From positions 62,001 through 126,000 of the forward strand of contig NZ_CP086120.1 in assembly GCF_021216675.1 (NCBI RefSeq): a stretch of 64,000 bases of DNA, in the 5' to 3' direction. Made by a program: the position numbers and the translations under genes. The notes under the pieces were generated by a model. It was not told where the DNA came from and searched no databases. It saw nothing but the letters and a program-made list of their open reading frames with translations. Positions 33,938 through 44,554 of the stretch are shown one piece after another; the first letter of the stretch is position 1, and each line of letters starts with the position of its first letter. The stretch is from Streptomyces gobiensis (GTDB lineage Bacteria > Actinomycetota > Actinomycetes > Streptomycetales > Streptomycetaceae).

Positions 33938-35644
33938 TCAGTCCTCGGGGAGCTCCACCGGGGCGATCTCCTCGTAAACATCGCCCGGACCTGGGTTGGT
34001 GGTGTCGGTGGAGCCGCCGAGCTGGTGCATCACGCCCCAGACGGCGTTGAGGGCGGTCTGCACGGCGCCCTCGGCCCAGCCCGCCGTCCAGGAGATGTCG
34101 TCGCCCGCGAGGAAGAGGCCGCGCTTGTCGGCGGGGAGCTCATCCTGCATGAAGTGGGTGAACAGACGCCGCTGGTAGCGGTAGTGCCCGGGGAGGTTGG
34201 CCTTGAACGCGCCCATGAAGTAGGGCTCGTTCTCCCAGGAGACCGTGACCGGGTTGCCGATGATGTGGCTGCGGATATCGACCTTGGGGTAGATCTCGCC
34301 GAGCGACTTGAGCATGACCTCCATGCGCTCATTCGCGTCCAGTGGCAGCCACTTGAGGCTGTCGTCGCACCAGGTGTACGAGAGGCAGATGACGGCGGGC
34401 TGGTCCGGCCCGTTATCCAGCAGATAAGTACCGCGGGTCATCCGGTCGGTGAGCGTCATGCTCATCACATCGCGGCCCGTCTCCTCATCGGTGTCCAGCC
34501 AGAACGGCCGGTCGACGGGGACGAAGAGCTTGGACGACTCCATGTAGTGGGTGCGCTCGACGGCCGTCCAGTGGTCGATGGGGAGCAGCGAGTCATCGCA
34601 GTCGATCTTGGACAGCAGCATCCAGGACTGGGCGGTGAAGACCGCCGCCTGGTAGGTGCGGATGTCCCCCGTGGCGTCGGTGACCGTGATCCGGTTGCCC
34701 GCGGTGCGGTGCAGCCGGGTGACGGCAGGGCGGTGTGCGCCCTGGTGCAGGGACTTGAGCGAGGTGCCCCGCGGCCAGTGGACCAGCTTGTCGGGCTCGC
34801 GCTCCCACAGCCGCTGCGGAAGCTGCTGACTGCCGCCGACGATGCCACGGTGGTCATCGTCCGCGCCGGTGTAGACGACGCGGAGGATCTCCAGGATGGA
34901 GTTGGGGAAGTCGGTGTCCCAGCCGCCGGTGCCAAAGCCGACCTGGCCGAAGATCTCGCGGTGGCGGAAGGACTTGAAGGCCGGTGAGTCGCAGAGGAAG
35001 CCGTAGAACGTCTGGTTGTCCAGCTTTTCGACCAGGTGGGACCAGATCTCCCGGATACGCGGGATATCGCGCTCACGGATGGCGCGCTGCATGTCGGAGA
35101 AGTCGGCGCCGTCCTCCAGACAGGCGTTCCAGGCGTCCATGACCTGGTGGTAGACGTCAGGCAGATCGTCGAGGGTGCGGGCGTAGTGGGACTCGCCCTT
35201 CAGGTCGACGACGGTGGAGGGGGTGTCGGGCGCCAGCGGGTTGGGGAAGGGCTCCGTCTCCAGACCGACCAGGTCGATGTAGTGCTGGAAGGCGGTGGAG
35301 GACGGCGGGAAGCGCATCGCGCCCATCTCCGCGGTGAGCGAGGGGTCGCAGCCCTCGAAGGTTGAGGTGCGCAGCCGTCCGCCGATCTCGTCGGCCTCGT
35401 AGACGACGGGCCTGAGACCCATCTTCATCAGTTCATAGGCAGCGATGATGCCGGAGAGGCCACCGCCGATGACCGCGACCTCGGTGCCGTGCACGGTGGC
35501 GGGAACCGACCCGAGCCCAGCGGGGTGGGCGAGAAAGCCGTCGTATGCGAAGGGGAAGTCCGGGCCGAACATGGTGATGGGCGGCTGGGACTGGGCCTCT
35601 GCGTGCTGCTCGTCGTGGACGGCGGCGGGCACGGTGGAGGTCAT
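33938..35644 (-). CDS. davB: Flavin monooxygenase/amine oxidase, lysine 2-monooxygenase (DavB)-like
   Basis: DavB oxidatively decarboxylates L-lysine to 5-aminovaleramide. The 568-residue protein has the FAD dinucleotide motif VAVIGGGLSGIIAAYELMKM (about residue 55), and long stretches agree with what I remember of Pseudomonas DavB: GPDFPFAYDGFLAHPAGLGS, FGQVGFGTGGWDTDFPNS, SMTLTDRMTRGTYL and NPGPGDVYEEI at the C-terminus. Relatives include tryptophan 2-monooxygenase, so the exact amino acid is unproven. Its ATG overlaps the stop of the amidase gene (ATGA at 35641-35644), whose product is the next enzyme of this route. Confidence 0.75.
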   Translation of the reverse strand: MTSTVPAAVHDEQHAEAQSQPPITMFGPDFPFAYDGFLAHPAGLGSVPATVHGTEVAVIGGGLSGIIAAYELMKMGLRPVVYEADEIGGRLRTSTFEGCDPSLTAEMGAMRFPPSSTAFQHYIDLVGLETEPFPNPLAPDTPSTVVDLKGESHYARTLDDLPDVYHQVMDAWNACLEDGADFSDMQRAIRERDIPRIREIWSHLVEKLDNQTFYGFLCDSPAFKSFRHREIFGQVGFGTGGWDTDFPNSILEILRVVYTGADDDHRGIVGGSQQLPQRLWEREPDKLVHWPRGTSLKSLHQGAHRPAVTRLHRTAGNRITVTDATGDIRTYQAAVFTAQSWMLLSKIDCDDSLLPIDHWTAVERTHYMESSKLFVPVDRPFWLDTDEETGRDVMSMTLTDRMTRGTYLLDNGPDQPAVICLSYTWCDDSLKWLPLDANERMEVMLKSLGEIYPKVDIRSHIIGNPVTVSWENEPYFMGAFKANLPGHYRYQRRLFTHFMQDELPADKRGLFLAGDDISWTAGWAEGAVQTALNAVWGVMHQLGGSTDTTNPGPGDVYEEIAPVELPED

Positions 35645-36462
35645 CGGCGCGGTTCTCCTTGCGGGGGCAGGGGCGAGTAGAGCTCGGGGCGGCGGTCGGT
35701 GAGGTAGGTGTTCCCGGCGCGGGAGGCGGCGAGGAAGGCCGGGTCGGCGTCGGCGATGACGAGGTCCTCGCCGGTTCCCGCGCGGGTACGGACGGTCCCG
35801 TCGGGGGCGGCCAGGCAGCTCAGCCCGGCGAAGGTGAACTCTCCTTCGGGGCCGTAGCGGTTGGCGTACGCGATATAGAGCTGGCTCTCCCAGGCCCGGG
35901 TCGGCAGCAGGGTCTGGGGGACGAACTCGTAGGGGCGCATCAGCGCGGTGGGGACGAGCAGCAGCTCCGTACCGGCCAGCGCATGGGCCCGGACGGTCTC
36001 CGGGAACTCGACGTCGTAGCAGATCAGCAGGCCGAGGCGGACGCCATCCAGCTCGGTCTGGACGATGGGGTCCTGGCCGGCCCGGAAGTGGGCGGCCTCG
36101 AACTCGCCGAAGAGATGTGTCTTGCGGTAGTTGGCGAGGCGGGTGCCGTGGGGGCCGATGAGCTGGGCGGAGTTGTATACGGCGGCGCCGTCCCGCTCCG
36201 GGTAGCCATAGGCGATGGCGAGGGAGTGTTCGGCGGCGATCTGGGCCACGGCTTGTGCGCCGGGCCCGTCGGCGGGCTCGGCGAGCTCCGGAACGGCGCT
36301 GCCGAGCGCGTATCCGGTGAGGGAAAGCTCGGGGGTTACCAGCAGCCGCGCTCCGGCGTCGGCGGCGCGGCGGGCGGCCCGCCCGAGCGCGGCGAGGCTG
36401 TCCGCGGTGCTGGCGGGGACGCCGCCGGGGCCTTGGTACAGCGCGGTGCGCAGCGGCGTCAT
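35641..36462 (-). CDS. davA: Nitrilase-family amidase, 5-aminopentanamidase (DavA)-like
   Basis: DavA hydrolyses 5-aminovaleramide to 5-aminovalerate. The 273-residue protein shows the nitrilase Glu-Lys-Cys triad: Glu in VTPELSLTGY, Lys in NYRKTHLFGEF, Cys in LLICYDVEFPE. It also carries GYPERDGAAVYNSAQLI and a C-terminal YLTDRRPELY, both close to my memory of Pseudomonas DavA. Start ATG 36462 has GAGG 4 nt upstream. It is the first gene of the davA-davB pair and lies 430 nt after the Lrp gene. Confidence 0.75.
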   Translation of the reverse strand: MTPLRTALYQGPGGVPASTADSLAALGRAARRAADAGARLLVTPELSLTGYALGSAVPELAEPADGPGAQAVAQIAAEHSLAIAYGYPERDGAAVYNSAQLIGPHGTRLANYRKTHLFGEFEAAHFRAGQDPIVQTELDGVRLGLLICYDVEFPETVRAHALAGTELLLVPTALMRPYEFVPQTLLPTRAWESQLYIAYANRYGPEGEFTFAGLSCLAAPDGTVRTRAGTGEDLVIADADPAFLAASRAGNTYLTDRRPELYSPLPPQGEPRR

Positions 36463-36543
36463 GGAACCTCGTGACCTGGGCTTACGGGGGTGGCGTGGAT
36501 GTTTTCGACGGTACGGTCCGGGTGCTGTGCCGGACAAGACGCG

Positions 36544-36606
36544 TCCATTGCGCATTGAGGGGCATTCCGTTGCGCGGGTGGCGGGCCAACCGGTGATTCG
36601 TTGCAC
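36544..36606. promoter_or_regulatory. TTGCGC-type direct repeats upstream of davA
   Basis: TCCATTGCGC (36544-36553) and TCCGTTGCGC (36566-36575) are direct repeats with a 22-nt period; a weaker third copy TTCGTTGCAC lies at 36597-36606, 31 nt further. The spacing is close to whole helical turns. The same TTGCGC repeats occur upstream of the permease-Lrp operon, so they are a good Lrp-type binding array. Confidence 0.55.
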
Positions 36607-36740
36607 GGGGGCTTGACTGAGCGGGGTGTGCGGCTCCGCCGCGCGGCGGGGCTCCGCCCGGCTACGGGCGTGCCGTGGGTGGCGTTCCCCGTATCCCGCC
36701 CCTTCCCGGAACCGGGGCTCGCGCCCCGGGCCCCGGGTGC

Positions 36741-36807
36741 GGCACGGGTGGCCGGGTGTTGTGCCCACCCGTGCCGCCCCTCGGGCGGCCCGAGTGCCCA
36801 CAACACC
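36741..36807. repeat. Overlapping, mutually exclusive hairpins between lrp and davA
   Basis: One stem pairs 36741-36751 with 36765-36775 (11 bp perfect, GGCACGGGTGG/CCACCCGTGCC). Another pairs 36755-36763 with 36799-36807 (GGTGTTGTG/CACAACACC) with an inner CCGCCC/GGGCGG stem. They share bases and cannot form together. The block looks like a composite Streptomyces intergenic repeat or a terminator. Confidence 0.6.
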
Positions 36808-36892
36808 TTGGGGGTCTGGGGGCGGCAGCCATTGGTTTCGGGAAGGGGCTGGGTCAGGGGAAACCCACCGCCGGCGGGCGGGCGTCGCGCCG

Positions 36893-37348
36893 TTAAAAGG
36901 GCGTGCCCGCTGAGTAGCGGCGCAGCAGGGGGGAGAGGACGAGTACCGACTTGGTGCGCTCCACGAAGGGCTCCCCGGCGATACGTTCCAGGACCCGTTC
37001 GAAGTGGCGCATATCGGCGGCGAAGATCTGGACGATGGCGTCCGCGTCGCCGGTGACGGTCGACGCGGACGCCACCTCCGGGTAGCGCGACAGGCCGCGA
37101 CGGATGTCCTCCGGGGAGGTGTTGTGGCGGCAGTACATCTCGATGAACCCCTCGGTCGCCCAGCCGAGCGCCGCCGGGTCCACCCGGACGGTGAAGCCGG
37201 TGATGGCGCCTTCGGCGCGCAGCCGGTCGACCCGGCGCTTGACGGCAGGGGCGGAGAGCCCGACCACCGCGCCGATGTCGGCGTAGGAGCGGCGGGCGTC
37301 CTCGGCGAGGGCGTGGACGATGCGTTCGTCGAGATCGTTCAGTCGCAC
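36893..37348 (-). CDS. Lrp/AsnC-family regulator next to amino-acid permease
   Basis: A 151-residue Lrp-type regulator: winged helix-turn-helix at about 18-45 (IGAVVGLSAPAVKRRVDRL), then the RAM domain with VASASTVTGDADAIVQIFAAD. It starts with GTG 10 nt after the permease stop, so both are in one transcript. Context makes an amino acid, quite possibly lysine, the likely ligand, and davAB plus its own operon the likely targets. The TTGCGC repeat arrays at both promoters support this. Confidence 0.9.
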   Translation of the reverse strand: MRLNDLDERIVHALAEDARRSYADIGAVVGLSAPAVKRRVDRLRAEGAITGFTVRVDPAALGWATEGFIEMYCRHNTSPEDIRRGLSRYPEVASASTVTGDADAIVQIFAADMRHFERVLERIAGEPFVERTKSVLVLSPLLRRYSAGTPF

Positions 37349-37358
37349 TGCGGGTGGA

Positions 37359-38831
37359 TCACTTTTCTGTGGTCGTGGTGGGCTCGGTGGCCAGCCGGGA
37401 GCGGCGCTGCCCGTACACGAAGTAGAACATGAGACCCGCGACCATCCAGCCGACGAAGACCATCCAGGTGATCATGGGCAGCCTCGTCATCATCCAGACG
37501 CAGAGACCCAGGCCGATCAGGGGCAGCACCGGCGACAGCGGCACCCGGAAGGTGCGCGGCATCTCGGGCCGGTTCCGGCGCAGCACGATCACCGCGATAT
37601 TGACGAGGGCGAAGGCGAACAGCGTGCCGATGCTGGTGGCGTCGGCGAGCTGACCCAGCGGGACCGCGGCGGCGAGTACACCGCAGAAGGCCCCGACGAG
37701 CACGGTGTTGGCGCGCGGCGTACCGGTGCGCGGGTTGACCTTGGAGAAGACCTTCGGGACGAGGCCATCACGGGACATCGCGAACAGGATGCGGGTCTGG
37801 CCGTACAGGACGGCCAGGACGACGCTGGCGATGGCGATCACGGCTCCGGCCGCGAGGATCACCGCCCAGAAGCTGTGTCCGGTGACGTCCTTCATGACGC
37901 CGGCGAGGGCGGCCTCGGAGCCCTCGAAGTGCTGCCAGGGCGTGGCACCAACAGCGGCCGCGGCGACCAGGACGTACAGCACGGTGACGATAAGCAGGGA
38001 GAGCATGATCGCGCGAGGCAGGTCACGCTGCGGGTTCTTGGCCTCCTCGCCGGCGGTGGAGGCGGCGTCGAAGCCGATGTACGAGAAGAACAGGGATGCT
38101 CCGGCGGCGCTGACGCCCGCCATGCCCAGCGGCATAAACGGGTCGTAGTTGCCAGCCCTGATACCGGTGAACGCGACCGCGCAGAAGAGCAGCAGCGCGC
38201 CGACCTTCACCACGACCATGATGGTGTTGACGCGGGCGCTCTCCCTGGCGCCACCGAGCAGAAAGCCCATGGCGAGCACCACGACCAGCATGGCGGGCAG
38301 GTTGAACAGTCCGCCTTCACCAGGCGGGGCGGACAGCGCGGCTGGGATCGTGACACCAATGGTGCCGTCGAGCAGTTCGTTGAGATATTCGCCCCAGCCG
38401 ACGGCCACCGCCGCGACCGATACCCCGTATTCGAGGATCAGGCACAGCCCGCACACCCAGGCCACCAGCTCACCGAGGGTGGCGTAGGAGTAGGAGTACG
38501 AGGAGCCGGAGGCGGGGATGGTGCCGGCCAGCTCGGCGTAGGAGAGGGCGGAGAAGAGGGCGGTGAGACCGGCGATCACAAAGGCGATCGTGACCGCGGG
38601 CCCTGCCTTGGGAACGGCCTCGCCGAGGACGACGAAGATGCCGGTGCCCAGTGTGGCTCCGATGCTGATCATGGTCAGCTGCCACATGGTGAGCGAGCGC
38701 CGCAGCTGGCCACCGCTGCCCTGACCGGTCTCGGCGACCAGGCGCTCGACAGGCTTGCGCCGCATAAACCGGGACATGGGTCTGGCGGATGGGGAGGGTG
38801 GTGCGGGCGGCGCTACGTTCTGGTCCAGCAC
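37359..38831 (-). CDS. APC-family amino acid permease
   Basis: A 490-residue membrane protein with about twelve helices. It shows the helix-1 motif ISIGATLGTGIFVVLGEAV, FSALSYAELAGTIPASGSSY, and FFSYIGFDAASTAGEEAKNPQRDLPRAI, typical for cationic-amino-acid-transporter-like APC members. It likely imports an amino acid for the davAB route. The GTG at 38831 has AAGGAG 8 nt upstream; a longer frame has no such signal. The Lrp gene follows after 10 nt. Confidence 0.85.
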   Translation of the reverse strand: MLDQNVAPPAPPSPSARPMSRFMRRKPVERLVAETGQGSGGQLRRSLTMWQLTMISIGATLGTGIFVVLGEAVPKAGPAVTIAFVIAGLTALFSALSYAELAGTIPASGSSYSYSYATLGELVAWVCGLCLILEYGVSVAAVAVGWGEYLNELLDGTIGVTIPAALSAPPGEGGLFNLPAMLVVVLAMGFLLGGARESARVNTIMVVVKVGALLLFCAVAFTGIRAGNYDPFMPLGMAGVSAAGASLFFSYIGFDAASTAGEEAKNPQRDLPRAIMLSLLIVTVLYVLVAAAAVGATPWQHFEGSEAALAGVMKDVTGHSFWAVILAAGAVIAIASVVLAVLYGQTRILFAMSRDGLVPKVFSKVNPRTGTPRANTVLVGAFCGVLAAAVPLGQLADATSIGTLFAFALVNIAVIVLRRNRPEMPRTFRVPLSPVLPLIGLGLCVWMMTRLPMITWMVFVGWMVAGLMFYFVYGQRRSRLATEPTTTTEK

Positions 38832-39005
38832 GGGGGTGGCTCCTTGCCATCGCTGCGGGTCTGTGGCGGCGACCGGCAACGGCCCGGGTGCGCGCCCATC
38901 CGACTGAAACTCGCAGCTGAAGACCGTTGAGCAGGCGGTCTCCGCCACTCCTCGTACAGCGCCCGACTCTATGACTGGTACATGTCGGCACGGAATGCCG
39001 CTTCT

Positions 39006-39052
39006 TTGCGCATCAGCAGCGATCTGTTGCGCGCTTTTGCCCTCCTGCGCAC
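39006..39052. promoter_or_regulatory. TTGCGC direct repeats upstream of the permease-Lrp operon
   Basis: TTGCGC occurs at 39006-39011 and 39027-39032 (period 21), and the related CTGCGC at 39045-39050. They lie 175-220 nt before the permease start, and the motif matches the davA promoter repeats. Confidence 0.5.
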
Positions 39053-39194
39053 AGTCGTTTACTTCCGCTGTACAGATTTTTGTGGTAAGGCGCGTACCCA
39101 GGTGTGATCCTCGCCGAGCTCCAGCGATGTGACGGGTCAGGTCGCCCACGCCGCAGCGGAGTTCCGGGAGTCCGGGTTCAGAGGAAACAGGCGT

Positions 39195-39218
39195 GGGCGC
39201 CCACAACGCGGGGCGCCC
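39195..39218 (-). terminator. guaB1 terminator hairpin
   Basis: GGGCGCCC occurs twice (39195-39202 and 39211-39218) and, being self-complementary, forms an 8-bp stem with an 8-nt loop. It starts 7 nt after the guaB1 stop. Confidence 0.6.
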
Positions 39219-39225
39219 GGCCCGG

Positions 39226-42041
<2,816 letters not shown>

Positions 42042-42052
42042 GTACTGGCCTC

Positions 42053-42532
42053 TCAGGCGCCGGAGATGATCTGGACGAGGTCATCGACGCCTTCACGGGT
42101 GCCGACCACGACAAGCGTGTCGCCCGCCTCCAGCCGGAAGTCGGGTCCCGGGGCGGGGATGGCCCCCGTGCGCCGGAGCACGGCGACGATGGAAGCACCG
42201 GTGCGGGTACGGGCGCGGGTGGCTCCCAGGGGGCGGCTGCGGTAGGGCGAGTGGGTGGAGACCGGGATGCGCTCGGTGACCAGATCCAGATCGAGATCAC
42301 CGGTGCCCAGATCGGGGGTGGCGTCCTCGGGCGAGACAAGCCGGGCGAACGCGGCCGCTTCATCGGGGTCCATGGGGACGGTGGCCCGGCAGACGTCGGG
42401 GTCCTCCGGATCGTAGAAACCGATGAAACGGCGGCCGTCCAGATGGACGACAACGGAGATATGGCGGCCCGCACGGGTGGAGATGTCGTACTGGGTGCCG
42501 ACACCCGGCAGCGAGGTGCGACGTGTGGTCAA
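42053..42532 (-). CDS. TrkA-C domain regulatory subunit (KhtT-like)
   Basis: A 159-residue soluble protein. The N-terminal half is specific to the group, and the C-terminal half (about 85-157) is a TrkA_C (RCK_C) domain with ASIVAVLRRTGAIPAPGPDF and GDTLVVVGTREGVDDLVQII. Such subunits sense nucleotides or ions and control the partner antiporter. The partner gene follows by 11 nt. The GTG start at 42532 is preceded by only a weak ribosome binding site. Confidence 0.8.
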   Translation of the reverse strand: MTTRRTSLPGVGTQYDISTRAGRHISVVVHLDGRRFIGFYDPEDPDVCRATVPMDPDEAAAFARLVSPEDATPDLGTGDLDLDLVTERIPVSTHSPYRSRPLGATRARTRTGASIVAVLRRTGAIPAPGPDFRLEAGDTLVVVGTREGVDDLVQIISGA

Positions 42533-42640
42533 GGCTGCCTCCGCGGGAAGAGAGCTAGCGGACAGTGCGAGCTGCGGTGTGGCTGGTCAACACCGTGGGA
42601 TGGACTGTCAATCCTGCACATGGACCGTGCTGGTGCCGCT

Positions 42641-43675
42641 CTAGCGGCGTGCGGGCGACCGCGTGTCGTCCGGGTCTGCCCGGTCCAGCGCGGGGCGCGG
42701 CCCGGGGCTGGATTCCCGCAGCAGGTGGTCGGCGGCGGCGGTGTCCGTGACCAGACTGGTGACCAGGCCGGAGCGGAGCACCGCACCGATCGCCTCTGCC
42801 TTGCGGCGGCCACCCGCGATCGCGACGACCTCGGGGACACGGCGCAGCCGGTCGGCCTCGACGGTGATGCAGCGCTCCCCCAAGTCCCGGCCGACCAGGC
42901 GTCCTTCGGTGTCGAAGAGATGGGCGGACATCTCGGCCGCGACACCGAGTGAGGCATAGTGGGCGCGCTCCTGTTCGGAGACCATGTCGTGGACGGTGGA
43001 GATACCCGGCTCCCAGGAGCCGATGGAGACGGCCGCGATGGTGACCTTGTCGAAGTACTCGAAGGCCGCGGCGATGCCGGTCTGGCTGCGCAGCGCGGCC
43101 GCGGTGGCGGGGTCCGGCAGCAGCATGGGGGCGTAGATCGGGTGGGCCTCTCCCCCGGCGACCTCAGCCGCGCGCCGTACCGCCTCGACAGAGCCGCGGT
43201 CGGCGGTGCCCGCGTCGTACACCCCGGTGAGCTGGACGACGGTGCACGGCGGCAGCCGGCGCAGTGCGGTGGCCATATGGATGGTGGAGCGGCCCCAGGC
43301 GAGGCCGAGCACATCGCCCTCGGTGACAAGCTCGCCGAGGAGGTCGGCGGCCACCTCGCCCAGGTTCTCCGGATCGGCGGCGTCCTCGGTGGCGTCCGCC
43401 GGGGATTCGACGACGACGACGTGCCGTAGCCCGTAGCGGGCACGCAGGGCGTCGGAGCGTTCGGCGTCCAGCTCGGCGGGGACCCGGATCTCGATCCGTA
43501 CGAGGTCCCGTTCCAGGGCGGTCTCCAGGACCCGGGCCACCTTGAAGCGGCTGACCCCGAACTCATCGGCGATCTGGATCTTGGATTTGCCCTCCAGGTA
43601 GAAGCGGCGCGCCATCGCCGCCGCCTGCATCAGCTCGGCGGGCCCCATCCTCGTCGTTGCCCGACCCGTCGACAC
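42641..43675 (-). CDS. SorC/DeoR-type sugar-binding transcriptional regulator
   Basis: A 344-residue regulator with an N-terminal helix-turn-helix (YLEGKSKIQIADEFGVSRFKVARVL, about residues 27-50) and a SorC-type phosphosugar-binding domain (about 90-320; GDVLGLAWGRSTIHMATALR and VSIGSWEPGIST). The domain is related to ribose-5-phosphate isomerase. It lies downstream of rpe on the same strand, 154 nt away, so a phosphosugar of the pentose phosphate pathway is a reasonable ligand. The start is a GTG. Confidence 0.85.
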   Translation of the reverse strand: MSTGRATTRMGPAELMQAAAMARRFYLEGKSKIQIADEFGVSRFKVARVLETALERDLVRIEIRVPAELDAERSDALRARYGLRHVVVVESPADATEDAADPENLGEVAADLLGELVTEGDVLGLAWGRSTIHMATALRRLPPCTVVQLTGVYDAGTADRGSVEAVRRAAEVAGGEAHPIYAPMLLPDPATAAALRSQTGIAAAFEYFDKVTIAAVSIGSWEPGISTVHDMVSEQERAHYASLGVAAEMSAHLFDTEGRLVGRDLGERCITVEADRLRRVPEVVAIAGGRRKAEAIGAVLRSGLVTSLVTDTAAADHLLRESSPGPRPALDRADPDDTRSPARR

Positions 43676-43829
43676 CGCAACTCACCTCACCGTTCAGCCG
43701 CACTCGCGCATTCGCGCCGCGCGTTCATCCTCGCAGATCCACCGTGTTCCGGGGACAGCTGACAGCCGCCGAGCCGCGGGACCGGCCCGTGCATGGCGCA
43801 ACCATCCAGGATCGGCGCACCCAGCGCGC

Positions 43830-44513
43830 TCAGTGGGCGCACGACCGTACGGCTGCCTTCTGGGCCTGGTGACGCAGGGCGCTCACGGCCGCCGCCGGGT
43901 CATCGCTGCCGTACACCGCCGAACCCGCCACAAAGACATCGGCGCCCGCCTCGGCGCACCGCTCGATCGTCGCCGCCGAGACCCCGCCGTCGACCTGCAG
44001 CCACATCTGCAGTCCGTGCTTGTCGATGAGCTGCCGGGTACGGCGGATCTTCGGCAGCATGATGTCCAGGAAGGCCTGTCCGCCAAAGCCCGGTTCTACC
44101 GTCATCACCAGGAGCATGTCGAGCTCGGGCAGCAGATCCTCGTACGGCTCGACCGGGGTGGCGGGCTTGAGGGCCATGGCGGCGCGGGCGCCCTTGGCGC
44201 GGATCTCGCGGGCGAGCCGCACCGGGGCTGCGGCGGCCTCGACGTGGAAGGTGACGGACCCGGCCCCGGCCTCGATGTACTGAGGAGCCCAGCGGTCGGG
44301 GTCCTCAATCATCAGATGGCAGTCCAGTGGGGTGTCGGTCGCCTTGCGCAGCGATTCGACGACGGGGACGCCGAGCGTGAGGTTGGGGACGAAGTGGTTG
44401 TCCATGACGTCCACATGGAGCCAGTCGGCGCCCTCCGCGCCACCGACACGTTCCGCCTCCTCGGCGAGGCGGGCGAAGTCGGCGGAGAGAATGCTGGGAT
44501 TGATCTGAGCCAT
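43830..44513 (-). CDS. rpe: Ribulose-phosphate 3-epimerase
   Basis: Rpe interconverts ribulose 5-phosphate and xylulose 5-phosphate. The 227-residue TIM barrel shows [35 protein letters not shown] (metal ligands His and Asp), [19 protein letters not shown], and [15 protein letters not shown]. Ribulose 5-phosphate is also the substrate of RibBA encoded about 15 kb away. It starts 33 nt after rsmB, with a palindrome over the rsmB stop in between. Confidence 0.97.
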   Translation of the reverse strand: MAQINPSILSADFARLAEEAERVGGAEGADWLHVDVMDNHFVPNLTLGVPVVESLRKATDTPLDCHLMIEDPDRWAPQYIEAGAGSVTFHVEAAAAPVRLAREIRAKGARAAMALKPATPVEPYEDLLPELDMLLVMTVEPGFGGQAFLDIMLPKIRRTRQLIDKHGLQMWLQVDGGVSAATIERCAEAGADVFVAGSAVYGSDDPAAAVSALRHQAQKAAVRSCAH

Positions 44514-44538
44514 GGCCCCAGTATGTCGCCCGCCTGAT

Positions 44539-44554
44539 CCGCCTGATCAGGCGG
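44539..44554. repeat. Perfect 16-bp palindrome over the rsmB stop codon
   Basis: CCGCCTGATCAGGCGG spans the stop (44547-44549) and could fold as a short hairpin in either transcript direction. Confidence 0.6.

Larger units (their letters stand above)
36463..36892. other. 430-nt intergenic region lrp-davA
   Basis: The davA-proximal half (36480-36610) is the likely promoter with TTGCGC repeats. The lrp-proximal half (36640-36890) is a series of GC-rich inverted repeats such as GGGGCTCGCGCCCC around 36714-36727 and the overlapping hairpins. No coding frame is supported. Confidence 0.5.
38832..39225. other. 394-nt region between guaB1 and the permease
   Basis: It contains the guaB1 terminator at its right-hand end (39195-39218), the TTGCGC array, and the permease leader. 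The part around 38990-39100 is less GC-rich and likely holds the permease promoter. No gene is seen. Confidence 0.45.
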
